A stretch of DNA of 64,000 nt. Source: Neodontobutis hainanensis (Eukaryota > Chordata > Actinopteri > Gobiiformes > Odontobutidae). The stretch lies in contig JALDNG010000015.1 in assembly GCA_024349245.1 (NCBI GenBank), positions 16,217,001 through 16,281,000 on the forward strand, read 5' to 3'. The notes under the pieces were generated by a model that was not told the origin of the DNA, ran no database searches, and saw only the letters and a list, made by a program, of their open reading frames with translations. Position 1 is the first letter of the stretch. Each line of letters begins with the position of its first letter. Shown piece after piece: positions 46,191-59,400 of this stretch. The position numbers and the translations under genes are program-made.

Positions 46191-46535
46191 AGTGTGAAAG
46201 TCTGTCTTCAAATCCACAAAACCCTCTCTGTCTCTGTTTCAATGTTTATGTTTCAATAACAGTCTGAGATGCCATCAAACAGGACGGGAACAATATGAGG
46301 AGTTCAAGAACCAAAGCCCAAAAATTGAATTATTTTATTTAATAATTTGTGTCAATAATTTGTCATTTTGATTTTTTCCTTTCTATTGTTGTTCAGTGGC
46401 ACTAAAGAGTATTTTTTTATTTTTATAAAGAACTTGCCCTAATCTTTTTTTGTTCCATGTTCATGTTAGCAGTGGTTATCAAGAGTAATTAAATCTAAGT
46501 GTTAAAATCTTGCAAGTGTTGTTTCTGCTGAGGCT

Positions 46536-49500
46536 TCACATCTTTGAAGAGGCAGCCACGGCTCCAGGACGGCTGTACACATGCACCGTGTTGGTCTGAA
46601 GAAGAGAGAAAAAAGCTTTAAGTCTGTGTGAGAAATATACTCTATAGAGACAGAGATATATACATACAGTGGTTACAGGCTGAATTTGTTAAAAAAAAAA
46701 GTTCATTTTTCAGAGAATATGAACAATAACACAAAACTTTCCTTTCACTCATAGTTAGTGGTTGGGTGAAGCCATTTATTGTCAAACAACTGTTCACTCT
46801 TTTTAAAATCATGACAAATGAAACTACCCTGTTTAAAAGTTTACATATTCCTGGTGATTTTGACCTGATAACATGCACGAGTTGACACAAACAGGTTTGA
46901 ATGTCTACTAAAAGTAACCATCCTCACCTTTGATCTGTTTGTGTGTAATCAGTGTGTGTGAATAAAAGGTCAGTGAGTTTCTGGGCTCCTGACAGACCCT
47001 TGTATCTTTCATCCAGTGCTGCACTAACACAGGCGGTTAAGGCCCGACCACAGGAACAAAAACCTGCCGCTCCAAAAACTATTTTTTTTACAAAAAAACT
47101 GGGGTTCATTTCTGCCTATATATAAAATGATCTAGACTATAATTATAATTGAATGATTTTTATGTTGTAATGCAAGTCTGATGACATTGTACCTGATTAC
47201 ATTTTACCTTTTGGGCTCGCTGTTGAATTTGTTGAGGAAAGACTGAACTCGGTTGGCGTAGTCGGGATGAACAGCCCTGAGGGTTTCCACCTGAAAACCA
47301 ATCACACATTCACGCCAACATATTAAAGAAATCTGATGGGGTAATGTTACTATTATTGTTAAACTGAGCGGCACAGGAAACGTGTTCTTTTTATGATCTG
47401 CTGCAAACCTGTGACATTCTGAAGTTACCGTGTGAAAGAATGTGTCAAAAGGAAAATTTTAAACAGGATCAATATAAAACTCCTTTGACTTTAAGACGTT
47501 CAGGTTCCTTGACTGTGACTTTTTTCACATTTCATTTTATGTTTGACCTAAAATATACTTTTAAATGACATATTTTCATCATTAAAATGTTACTACATTA
47601 GCAAATGCACAATGCAAATACATAAAAAGGGAGCTTATCAATTCCAAAAGGTCATAAAATGTATATTACAAATAAAGACAAAATCATAGTAATGTATTTT
47701 TTCTATATGGTTATGTTATTACTGCTAAATAAAAATACAGAACGTTCTTGTGTGTGAGTGTACAAAAAACCCCAGCTTCCTGCTCAAGCAAGTTCCCAGC
47801 AAAAGCCACATCCTAAAGTTTGAACTGATGCACACAAACTACATTTACCCACTGCAGCTCATCATTTCTGTCTCTGTAGTGTCTGATGATGAAATATGCT
47901 ACAAACATTAACTTAGATTGATGCTCAGGTGAAGTGAAGGGGTACCATGCGTTTCTGGATGAAAAGTTGAGCTCCCTTCAGTGCTGAAGCCATGTTCTGG
48001 CAAAGTCTCTGGCGCTCATCTTCATTGAGCACCTGAGTGTAGAAAGTGCGGACCTGCAACACAAAAACACGTTTTGATGACATTTAGCAATTTTATTTGA
48101 GCAGTTTAACCAAAGAAACCTTAAATTAGAGTCTTATTGTTATGTTGCAGAGTCATCATCTCTCGCCCTTCAGACCGGTACAATTCACCATTCATTATCA
48201 GATTGACGATTATTCAGGTCCTCCATTTACCACAGAACTAGCAGCTTTACCGGAATAGATCGAGTTAATTAAAGCTATGTTTGTGAAGGTTCTCAGTCAT
48301 CCAGGTCATCTTGAAGAAAAGGTTAAAGCAAAAACATCTGGACTCAGTTTTCAAGGTGAAGAAGTCACTTCACTGAACTGCATAAACTACATTACTCAGT
48401 TTGTGGGGATCTTGTCTTTAGGATGGACCAGTTTTTGAAGCAGCATGTTCCTGGTTTAAAGTGGACTGGAATGTTGTGTTTGTAGATAGAAGTTTTTCAG
48501 ATAAAGCAGACACATAAGAGATAACTACACCCTTCCCTTTTGTCCCTGGTTCCTGTCTGTTTGGTGTGTGTGTGTGTCCTGTATACTGGTTTTGTTGAAA
48601 GTCCATTTGGGGTTTCCACAGTCTCTCAGGGCTTTATGGATGTGTTGTTCTTCTTTCCGTTTACCTTCTGAGGTTGTGGGCACCTCTTGTGCTCTGTGCT
48701 GAAGAGTCCTGATGACTCCCAGCTTGTGCTGCAGAGGGTGGTAGGAATCAAACAGCAAATATTTGTCTGTGTGTTGGCTTCCTATAAACTTCTACTTGGA
48801 GAGTCCTGTCCTCACAAATAACCACCTAATTTATTGTAAACAATTCATTTTAAAAAGGTCAGTTTAGATGCTTTGCAACTGCTAGTGTCTTCAAAAGATG
48901 AAGACATTTTTTTAAAGATTTTTTTGATAACATTAGATTTGTCCGAGCATCTGATAAAACTAAAATGTGCATAAATGTGACTTTACCTGTGTTACATTAT
49001 CATCATCGGCGCTGTTGTAACGGGCCACATCTGCAGACACCTTGAACTTGGATTCAACAAACTGAGGCTGGGTCTCTGGGGCGCTGAAGCTGTTGGGATA
49101 GTAGTTTGGGGCTCCACCTGGAGGACAGAATGGTGAAGCACAGGTAGGACAGGTGATGAGTATATGTTAGCTGTGATTGGAGCTGAGGGCGAACGTACCT
49201 TGGTTGTCAAACATGCACATGGGCCCATCCCGCTGGTAGTTGGCCACTCGGGTCCTGAAGGGACAGTTCACGGGGAGCTGAAGGTAGTTAGCTCCAAGTC
49301 TGTGTCGATGTGTGTCAGGATAGGAGAATAGACGCCCCTGTCAGCAAAAACAGTGTATTTTAAGGTGTAAATTGACCATAAAAATGTATAAAAAAATAAA
49401 AAAAAACATCTATAAATTAAATGTATTTAACACATAAAAAACATAAAATGTATGTAAGCTATGTATTGAATTAAATGTGTATTATTTATTTTTTTTTAAA

Positions 49501-52500
49501 TGTAAAGTTTCCTTTATTAATCTGGTTTATATTATTGCTAAACTGTAGAAAATCAGGACAGATGCAGATATTTGTTGGTGCATGGAGAAAAACTCAGGAC
49601 AGCTCCAGATAAATGGGGACATATGGTCATTTTAATGTAGATATTCAGTATTTGTAGGATTAGTACTGTATCAGTACAACTACTGATATTTAGCAGATTT
49701 TGGGGGGTTTCGCTTCTCTTCACCTGCAGCATCTTGTCGGGGCTGGGCTCAATGCCTGGTGGCATGTTACTGGGGTCAAAGGCAATCTGCTCCACTTCGG
49801 CAAAGTAGTTGACTGGGTTCCTGTTCAGCACCAGTTTACCCACAGGGATCAAAGGATACTCTTTATGTGACCAAACCTAAGACATAAAAATATGTTGTTA
49901 AACTTATATGGACATGCACCCTTGTCACCAATGTAAGTTTAAGTTATTCTGGAGCTCTGCAATTCTGTTTCTAATTTAATTCAGTTTTAAATATTTAGCA
50001 ATTATTATCCATAAATGAATTAAAAGACACAATACTACAGAGTTTCTTTAAGGTTGGCACAAGCCCACTCTAGTTTAGGTTCTAGTTAAAGTACTACTAG
50101 TTTACTCCGTGTTTGAGCAAAAACTTACCTTTGTCACATCAAAGGGGTTGAACTGGAATGTCTCAGCCTGTTCAAAAGTCATGACCTGAATGTAGAATGT
50201 CCAGGATGGGAAATTTCCGTTGGCAATGGCATTGTACAGATCTCCAATGGCGTAGTCTGGGTTAGAAACAGCCAGGCGGTCAGCTTCCTCCACCGACAGA
50301 TTCTTTATTCCTTGATCAGTCTAAAAACATGAACACAATATCTAAAAACTGTCTAAAAACTTAAAACACAGAATGGTTTGAGCTTAGAAGGGCAACAAAG
50401 ACTTCATATGGTTGTGGTTCACATTTAATGGAACTAATGAGGAACTAATTAAATATAAAAGAGAAACCCAGTCAGAGAAATGTAAAATGAGGGCTAATCT
50501 GGGATTAAACTTACCTTGTAGTGGAATTTGCAATAGACGGGCTTTCCGTCAGCATTAACCAGTTTGAAAGTGTGGGAGCCGTAGCCGTTCATGTGTCGAT
50601 ATCCATCAGGCAAACCTCGATCGCTGAACAGAAAAGATACCTGCGCAGAAGACACCAGACTGAGAGTAACACATATAAACAACACATTAAAGTTTTGGGC
50701 TACAGATTTCAGTATCTATCACTACCACCACACTGAGACCGTTCTCAGTTGTGTTGTAGCTGATTTACCTGGTGCAGACTCTCAGGTCTCAGGCTCCAGA
50801 AGTCCCAAACCATGTCTGGGTCCTTCATGTGGGTTTGGGGATTGCGCTTCTGAGTATGGATGAAGGATGGAAACTACAGAGAGAAACAGGAAATAAAGGC
50901 CGGAAGAAACAAAAAAACAAAAAAAAAAAACAAACAAACAAAAAAAAAAGGATTACTGGATTACATTAAAAATAGATCCATTTGACTTGAATAACAAACA
51001 GGATGTGAAATAGACATTACTCAGTTGCAGGAGAGCAATTTTATTTATTTTTTTTTTATTTTTTACAGTCATAGTGCAACTTTACCTATACTAAATCTGA
51101 AGGTTTTTAGCTAAAATTAGACCCTGCCATCATTAGTAATCATCAGGAGAAATATTTTAGTTTTGTGTCCCTTTAGGGAAAAAAAGGTTTAATTGTTCTA
51201 CTGCAACTAATATTTTCTTTTGTTCAAATTTATAGTTTGTTAATATTTGTAGGTCACACACTTTTTGCACAACCAGCTTTAAATGGTATATCTGCAGACT
51301 GAAGATGCATTTTTCCCTTAAAATTACTCCCATCGTTGGCTGTAGTCTTTGCGGAGCTGCAGAGAGATTTTTAAGTTTTTGAAAGGTCACAAATTATTCC
51401 AGCACACACCCGCAAAGATAAATAATAAAAACAAATCAAGTGCTTTCATTCAGAGATTTAATGAAAAGGATTAAAAAGGCTAATATGAAAACCAATGTAT
51501 TTGTTGAACTACATAAAACACATACAATTATTAGTTTATGTGTTACATAGTCAAATAAACAAAAGTAATAATAGGTGACCTTTTAATTAATTCAACAGAA
51601 CATACAAATTGTCTGTGAAATTAGATTCTTCCTAGAAAACACACAAGGCTAATACTGACCCTAATGTTTCCTACACACTCACCAATATGGCATCCCTGAT
51701 GAAGAAGATGGGGGTGTTGTTGCCTGTCAGGTCCCAGTTGCCCTCGTCAGTGTAAAACTTTACTGCGAAGCCTCGCGGGTCTCTCACAGTGTCGGCTGAT
51801 CCCGATTCTCCAGCTGGGACAAAAACAAAAACAATTTAAAACATGCTTTCATGATTAAATACTGGGGTACTGTGAATTTAACTAGGCCCTTTTGCTCATT
51901 GTAATCTTATTAACATTATCACACAATCCCACATATTGAAAAGGTGCCGAGTGTGAAGCAGAATTTTAAAACCACTCAAAGATAATGCAAGTTTAAGAAA
52001 AGAGACTAATCCATAACTGATCTTACCCACGGTGGAGAAGCGGATAGCAATAGGTGTAGTCTTGCCAACGTGCTCAAAGACCTTGGCCTTACAGTAGCGA
52101 GTGATGTCATGAGTTACTTCAAAGTAACCAAATGCCCCTGAATAATGGAGGAAAATGGACACAGTCAGCTTGTTCAATCTTTGTGCTGTTCAAGCAAGTT
52201 ATTTTATATTACCACATACATACTAAATAGAGTTTGAACCTAAATTGTTAGGCATGAACTGTGGAAAAGATAAAAAAAAAAGCTGCATGCAGCACTAGTT
52301 TAACAAATGTACACATGCACAGTATGAAGCAGTTTACTACATCCTGGAGAAACAAACAAAGCTGCTACAAAAGAAGGATCTGTAACTGTCAACGCTCACC
52401 TGCTCCTTTGGCATGCACCACTCTCTCTGGGATCCGCTCTCGGTCAAAGTGGGCCATTTCATCAGTGAAAACCACATCCTGAACCAGCAGCGGTCCCCGG

Positions 52501-53600
52501 TGTCCAGCCGTCTGCAGGTTGAGCTTGTCTCCTATGGGATGTCCTGCTCCTGTGGTGAGAGTGTCCGGCCTCTGCATCACACAACCAGAGAAAATATCAT
52601 CATAATATAACAATAATATAATGTATGACATTTGTATGTAATATAAATGGAGGGTGACACACAGTTTGTTTGCAAAATCCTAAATATCTTCCTTTAAAAT
52701 ATGTTGTTGCCTACAATACTCTGCTAAAATGTCTTGCCCAGCTTTTGTTCTTTCTTTTAAAATGTGTCCTAATGAATTTGCTTTATTCCAACAGGTAATT
52801 TATGGGTTAAATGAGGACCAGCAGCGCTGAGAAAACACTTAATTATAATGTTTATCTTTTTAGACCCAAAACAGGAGAGATTATCAACCATCTGAATCAG
52901 TCCTAAACGCAAAGTTGTATACCCTGATACTTTTATCAAGGTTGAAGTTTCAGCCAGTAAATATAAGCCAGTTTTAGCCAATAAATATAAATAAGCAAAT
53001 GCTAATTTTACAGTAATTGATCTGATGGAGGGTAATTGTTATGACAAGGGTTGAATGAAGCCATATTTAGCTTCTTTTATCTTGTATAACACTCAGGGTT
53101 GAAGTCCAAGTCCGGACTACTGCCTCTGGACAATGACCTACGTTTAACTGAACTAAACTCACCCTTAGGCGTTAAATAAAAATATTTATTAAGCTTAGCA
53201 TTAGCACAGAAACAGTAGCTAGCCTAACAACATGCAAGCTATACGTTAACGTTAGCGACACTTCGAACAATGCTACTTTGACTAGCATAGCTCCTTCTTG
53301 TTATTAAGATTTTTTTTTACCATAAAGGCAATATGTGCAAAACTGCATACGAACTCTACTCGAATAATATTAAAACAGTTATGTCATATTAACTGTTACG
53401 TTTTTGACGACGTAACAAACAAGCCAGTGCTTTAACGCTGCAGATTTATTTGCAGACGTTTGCAGCTCACGTCCCTAACGACCTCTTACCCATTTCTCTC
53501 CCGTTCAACCCCGCAGTAGAACAACATCACAAACCTGAGTGGCTCGACCCTCTTTCCACAGCTTCATTTGGTCAATGGACTTTTCTCTGCTGTCAGCCAT
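46536..53600 (-). CDS. cat: Catalase
   Basis: Thirteen exons on the minus strand: 53535-53600, 52400-52571, 52027-52137, 51683-51813, 50769-50873, 50515-50640, 50129-50320, 49724-49876, 49199-49337, 48987-49117, 47946-48053, 47208-47290 and 46536-46595. All have GT-AG borders. The enzyme is the haem catalase that splits hydrogen peroxide, normally in peroxisomes. Residue numbers match mammalian catalase: haem-distal His75 (RVVHAKG), Asn148 (TGNNTP) and proximal Tyr358 in RLFSYPDTHRHRLG. NADPH-site and tetramer-region motifs (QMNGYGSHTF-like HMNGYGSHTFKL) are present. Exons 1-11 keep one frame for 478 codons. Exon 12 ends two bases into a codon while exon 13, to encode the expected C-terminus ending SKM (a PTS1-type peroxisome signal), needs to start in frame 0. 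This is either a one-base deletion, an assembly error or a changed C-terminus. An AATAAA lies at 46335-46340 (minus strand). Confidence 0.95.
48290..48790 (-). mobile_element. Penelope-like element fragment (copy B)
   Basis: Same insertion as 30760-31265, in intron 10 of the intact catalase; encodes LLFDSYHPLQHKLGVIRT and KALRDCGNPKW on the minus strand. Predates the tandem duplication. Confidence 0.78.
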
Positions 53601-53760
53601 AATGTCGTCAATGTGATAGAACCAACACAAAACAGGACGGCGTGGAGAAAAGTGTATTGTTGTTGATCTTTCTGTAGCTGAAAAAGACTTCCTGGACTTT
53701 GCCTGTCTAAGCCCCGCCCCTTTTGAACGCCCCTTTAATCTGATTGGCTGAAAGAAGAAA
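53601..53760 (-). promoter_or_regulatory. Catalase promoter (GC box and CCAAT box)
   Basis: About 115 bp upstream of the ATG lies a GC box (GCCCCGCCCC on plus, 53711-53720). Thirty bases further upstream is a CCAAT box (ATTGG on plus, 53743-53747). No TATA box is seen. Mammalian catalase promoters are likewise TATA-less with GC and CCAAT boxes. The promoter is absent from the duplicated partial copy. Confidence 0.65.
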
Positions 53761-56457
53761 ATGAACTTACGTTCTCTGAAGAAAGCTACCTTTTCTAATA
53801 ATGTTATATAACAAATATACAATTTCTTACTATGTTACCGACAAAACTGACAGTGTGCAAGAGTGCAGCCAGTGTAGTTGTTGCATAGGGTCCCATAGAA
53901 AAAGCTTGGGATTAGACAAGGTTTTTGAGGTATTTTTTGTCGTTATTATAAATGTATTTTTTTTTTTTTATTGCAAATGTAGTTCAGACTATTTCCAAAT
54001 GGGTCAATAGGTCTGATCACTTTTAAAGCTCACTATGAAACATTTTTTTCACAGCAAACAAATTATTATTATAAGATCTTTGAATAATAAAAAAATATAT
54101 ATAAAAGAGGGTTCAATCACTTTTTAAGCACTCTCCATGTCCCTTTTCATTTAGACATCTTTCTGTTCTTTTTTTTATAAAAACACCAAAGTAGCCCAGA
54201 TCTAGTGCAGACTTAATTCAAATTCAAACATCTGTGAAAACCCATTATAAAGTTAAAACTATTGAACTATGTATTGTATGTGTGTTTTTACAAACTTATA
54301 GTGTGCACACATCTCTCAAACTTTGTGTAGTAACTCCACATGACTCAAAGTTGTGTTGAATTGCTTTTATTTCAAACTGCATTCACACAATACACTGTTT
54401 TTTTTCTTTTTCTGGAGGCACATTCACATCAAGTGCTAAATAGCTTCATGCATGATCAAATGTAGGCTACAGCTTTGTTGAACCAAATGCTAAAATGCTG
54501 ATTGTAAATGAAAATATTGCTTCATTATTTGGCACGGTAGGAAACATGGTCTTTTATTATTACTATTATATGTGTTGTATTTTCAGATGGATTTCAGAAA
54601 GTGATGAATGCAATCAAACCTCACTCTGAGGTTGAGGAAGTGGTACTGCTAGGAAAAGAAACTCACATAACATTTACAGAAGGCTGATGCTGTTAGTATA
54701 TACTGTACATAACATAAGTCACATTCAAAATCAACAATAAAACGGCACTACTGCACAACGTCGAGGAGGATATCTCAGACTGATAAAAACTCACCTTGAC
54801 ATGAAATATGAGCATGTCACAATATCATTTAGTTATAAGTATAGGCTACTCCTACACCAGTTAAATATGCCATAAAGGTTTTTTGTAGATACACTAAATG
54901 ATAATATGACAACTGTCCTCTGAAAAAGTACTGATTCAAAATGTCAAGGTGTTTTCTGTATAGAACAACTCAAAAAAGAAGTTAGTATATTTCACATCAA
55001 GTTCATTTCCCAGAGGTGTTTTGCTATTACTTTATACATCAGCAACAAATTCAGTTGAAAAGTGTGTGAGTAAAAATACCTTTGAGATTGATGGACGTTA
55101 AAATGGAGCAAGAATTAGAAGAAACAATGCCCACTATTTACAAATGTACTTAAGCTTATGCAACTTGTATTGCATTTATTTGTGGTCAAAATGAAACAAT
55201 AAACAGATTTCTCAATGCTGATTTAGCCAACCCTGTAACAACTGCTACAAATTACAATTATTCACCTGATAAAGAGTACCTGGATGTGTTTTTCAAAAGC
55301 ACAATACATACACAACATACCAAAACCTCTATATTTGTTTTTGCCAGTCTCAATGTGAACACATTACACAAGCAAATCCTAAAGAGCTAACTCAACTCAG
55401 CTTGATAATGGCTACAAAAATCAATCAAGGAGGTGCAATCAATGGCCTAATCAAAAAGACTAATGAGTTTGTTTCCTGAAAGCACTTTCATTCTCCAGTC
55501 AGTCGAGTACAACAAGCAGGCGACAAGCCGAGGAGGAGCCTGAGGGCTTGAGACCACCAAACAATGGGCACCTTTTTGCTGTAAGTCCTGTACTGGCATT
55601 TTTGACAACTCTTTGTTTGAACAAAGAAAGAAAAATAGCCATTGTTTCTTGGTAATTTCCTTTATAAATTATTTAACTTAACTAAATAAAGGCATACTAT
55701 GTAATATTTAAATTAAATATAAGATTTCATCTTAACACATGGCCCTCGATATCAATGTGGGGGTAAATATTTGGTTCCCATATGAAGAAATGTGAACCAA
55801 AATTCTACAGAGTATGCCTTCTGCCTGTTTTTTTACATTTTTCTTATAATAATAGGGATGTTCACAGCTTGTGTCACCTCTAAACGACCAGTGGATAATG
55901 TCGGGTCAAAAACCAGAGTAAACCCCTGCGTGACTTCCCCTCACTGACCAGAACTTAAAGGGATCATTTCCTTCTCTTTTAGTGCTCATTATGGGATCAT
56001 TGACAAATTCAGGATTTAATTTCAGCCACCTGTCATTTGGGTGCGTTTACTTCTGTGAGCTGTGATTGGAGGACAGCTACACATAAAAACAAGTATAAAG
56101 AAGTAAAGTTATGATACAATACAATATGATACATACATGTTGTTCTCAAGGACCACAGTGGTAGAATAAAATAAGCAAGGATTTATTTTATTTAGACAAC
56201 CTACATAATTTGGCCATCTTTGCCCTAACGTGTTGATGCCTTTGGTCTGGTTGTTCTTATTGATTTACCAGATCAATGATAAAACGATACCATTTCAGAC
56301 CAACCTCTGTCGTTTAAGATCAATAATTTTTTATAGAACAATATTACCTATAAAACACATTGGACTACCAGCTCTAACAATTAATTCAGATGTATCACCA
56401 AAAGTTGGAGAAAGAAGGTGAAAGAAAGGGAGATTTTAAGCCAGGACAGAGACAGGT
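53761..56457. other. Intergenic between catalase and syt12
   Basis: AT-rich with no recognised gene. A TTTATTTTATTT stretch at about 56175-56190 gives AATAAA on the minus strand, a possible syt12 mRNA end. At 55564 an ATG is followed after 17 bases by GTAAGT; see the findings. Confidence 0.4.
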
Positions 56458-59400
56458 CTAGATCCTGCGCAGCGGGTGCCACATTGACACTGGTTTTCTC
56501 AACGTGGCTAACATCTGGTTCCAGTGGGTGATGCCAATGCCGCTTGCCTCGGGGCCAATAATCACATGACCTAGGTTTTCGCCACGGCTGTCGTCTGTCG
56601 CCTCGGCAACGGTGACCCTCAGGGACAGCTCCTGCAAACAGTGCAGGCCCGGTTACACAACCTGCTGTGTCGGCATGAGTCAGCATTTCCCCTTAACATC
56701 TGAAAGTTTATGGAGCCTGTTATGTTTATAGGGCAGCAGATAAAAACGCTATCAGTTTGTATTTTTTGGTAAGTTAAACACAGTATTTTACAAGCATTTT
56801 ATTTAATCTGAATTATATCAATAAGCGTAAACCAAGCACTCAAGGATACCTATTAAAAGAGACTATTTTATTTTAATTTTTTTTACTGTATATTGCTGTG
56901 TTTTAATGCTCTGAGTTGTAAATCTGTGCTTGTGATTTTAATAGCATACTCTAACTTAAAATGTGTCTAATGTGTCTCTCCATGTGCCTTACTTATCTTT
57001 GTACTCATGTTGGATTCGGGGTTTTAAATAAACATATGTGTAAGACTCCTGTCGCACTGTGCAATTACAAATACTGACTGTGTCTGAGGCTATAATGTAA
57101 CCATGGTCAACAAGAGTCATACTGAGTGAGAGTGGAGATCATAGCCTTAAAAAAAGAGGAAACAAAAGAAGAATAGAGTTTCTGGACAGGTTTAAGGTTT
57201 GGACAACTGGATTTTAGTAAACAATGCTTTCAAAAATATATTACAATAAAAATTATAATCTAGGTAAGAGCAGGATTCTGAGTGATTGTAAATTTCTGGC
57301 ACTATCACTGTTATCACAGGTAATTTTTGGTAACTTTTGAATAATTTAAGCTACAACCATGAAAGCTATTGAATTTAAAATTACACTCCAGGTAAATTTT
57401 GACATATATGAAATTTTTTGCAATCTTTTATATGATCATTGTGTCATTTCTGACACAACTAACTGTTAAATATCTTTGGTGTGACAGGCGCTGAAGGCCA
57501 AAGTGCTAACTTAAAAAAACAAATAATTTTTTACTTAATTTTTGGTAGATTTTAACATATATAATTTTAGAGTCTTTTATTTGTCAAGCCTATTTCTAAG
57601 CCTTATTTTCCACGGTAGTTGTGCATTACCTGCAGGACGATGGACGGCACAGAGAAGATCATGGCTTCGTTGAAGATGGGGTTTGTGTCGTCCCTCTTCG
57701 TGGATGTCTTCTTCTTGCTGATTTTCCTGCCGTCTTGCAGCAGATACACTTTGACAAATGGATCTGATGAGGATAATTAAAGTGTGAGGGTGAAATCGGA
57801 TTTGAACAGATTACAGAGTCTACACTAACATAAACCTCCACCCACTCACTCTGTTTGTGGAGCAAAATACATTACACAGGCGTCAATTAGAGGAACAATT
57901 ATGTACACACAATTAACTCAATGATAATGGCTGCTTTTTTCACTGTTTGACCTTTGTGCATGTAATGATATTGTGGCACTTATGAGGAAATTAGACTCCA
58001 CCAACCAGTCATTGAAGTCACCTCTGCGTTTCAGATGAAGATTAATGTTTGTGGAAGTCATTAAATGTGTTGTTTGTCTAAAGTGAGTCACAAACTAAGC
58101 TGGGAATAAATGTTTTGCTCAATACATGCTACAACATTATACACAATGCACTTTTTTTTAACATTTATCGGAAAATAAATAAATCCCTGACCTGCAGTGC
58201 TTTTGCCGTTGGTCCAGATGAGATTCTTGCACTTGGCCACGACCACTGTGAGGCGCTCTGCTGTGGGCAGGTAGCTGAGCGACAACAGGATCTCCCCGAC
58301 AGCATCTACAGCCTGAGAAGTCAAGGGCAGGAGAAAATCAGCCGAACATTTAAATTAAACCACAACCTTATCGTGGCGGAGGGGTTTGAGTGCCCGAATG
58401 ATCCTAGAAGCTATGTTGTCGGGGGCTATATACCCCTGGTAGGGTCTCCCAAGGTAAACAAGTCCTAGGTGATGGGCCAGACTAAAAGCGGTTCAAAAAC
58501 CTTTGACGTTGCCTGGTATGGTGCAATCGGGGCCCCACCCTGGAGCCAGGCCCGGGGTTGGGGCCGGTCTCAGCCCGAAGGAGCAACGTGGGGCCAACCT
58601 CCCGTGGGCCCACCACCTGCGGGAGGAGCCATAAGGGGCTGGTGGATTGGGTGGCAGTCGAAGGCGGAGGCCTCGACGACCCAAACCCCTGGACACGGAA
58701 TCTGGCACTAGGGACATGGATTGTCACCACGCTGGCGGGGAAGGAGCCTGAACTTGTGTGGGAGATTGAGAGATACCGACTAGAGATAGTCGGGCTCACC
58801 TCCACACACAGTTTGGGCTCTGGAACCCAACTCCTTGAGAGAGGCTGGACTCTCCACTACTCTGGAGTTGCCTGCGGTGAGAGGCGGCAGGCCGGTGTGG
58901 GCTTGCTCATAGCCCTCAGCTCAGCCGCCATGTGTTGGAGTTCACCCCAGTGAACGAGAGGGTGACTTCCCTGCGCCTTCGGGTCAGGGATAGGTCTCTC
59001 ACTGTTTGTGTTTACGGGCCAAAAGGCAGTGCAGAGTACCCGTCTTCTTGGAGTCTCTGGGAGGGGTGCTGGAAAGTTCTCCAACTCCATCGTTCTACTG
59101 GAGGACTTCAATGCTCACGTGGGTAGCGACAGTGACACCTGGAGGGGAGTGATTGGGAGGAACGGCCCCCCCCGAATCTGAACCTGAGCAGTGTTCTGTT
59201 ATTGGACTTCTGTGCTAGTCACAGTTTGTCCATAACAAACACCATGTTCAAGCATAAGGGTGTACACCAGTGCACGTGGCACCAGGACACCCTGGATCCG
59301 ATGGCGGGGGAGAAAGATGGACAGACTTAGCAGGCCCAAACGTACTGTGGGGGTCAGTTGGGAACGTTTGGCTGAGCCCCCTGGGAAAGTCTATGCCAGG

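Larger units (their letters stand above)
42950..52625. repeat. Tandem duplication unit B, second part
   Basis: Counterpart of 26080-32340. It keeps all catalase exons and longer versions of the MITE and Tc1 elements, so it is closer to the ancestral layout. Confidence 0.85.

Noticed and set aside
56381..56686. 101-codon frame over the last syt12 exon
   Set aside because: Wrong frame; the true exon frame gives the synaptotagmin WHXL C-terminus and ends at 56458.
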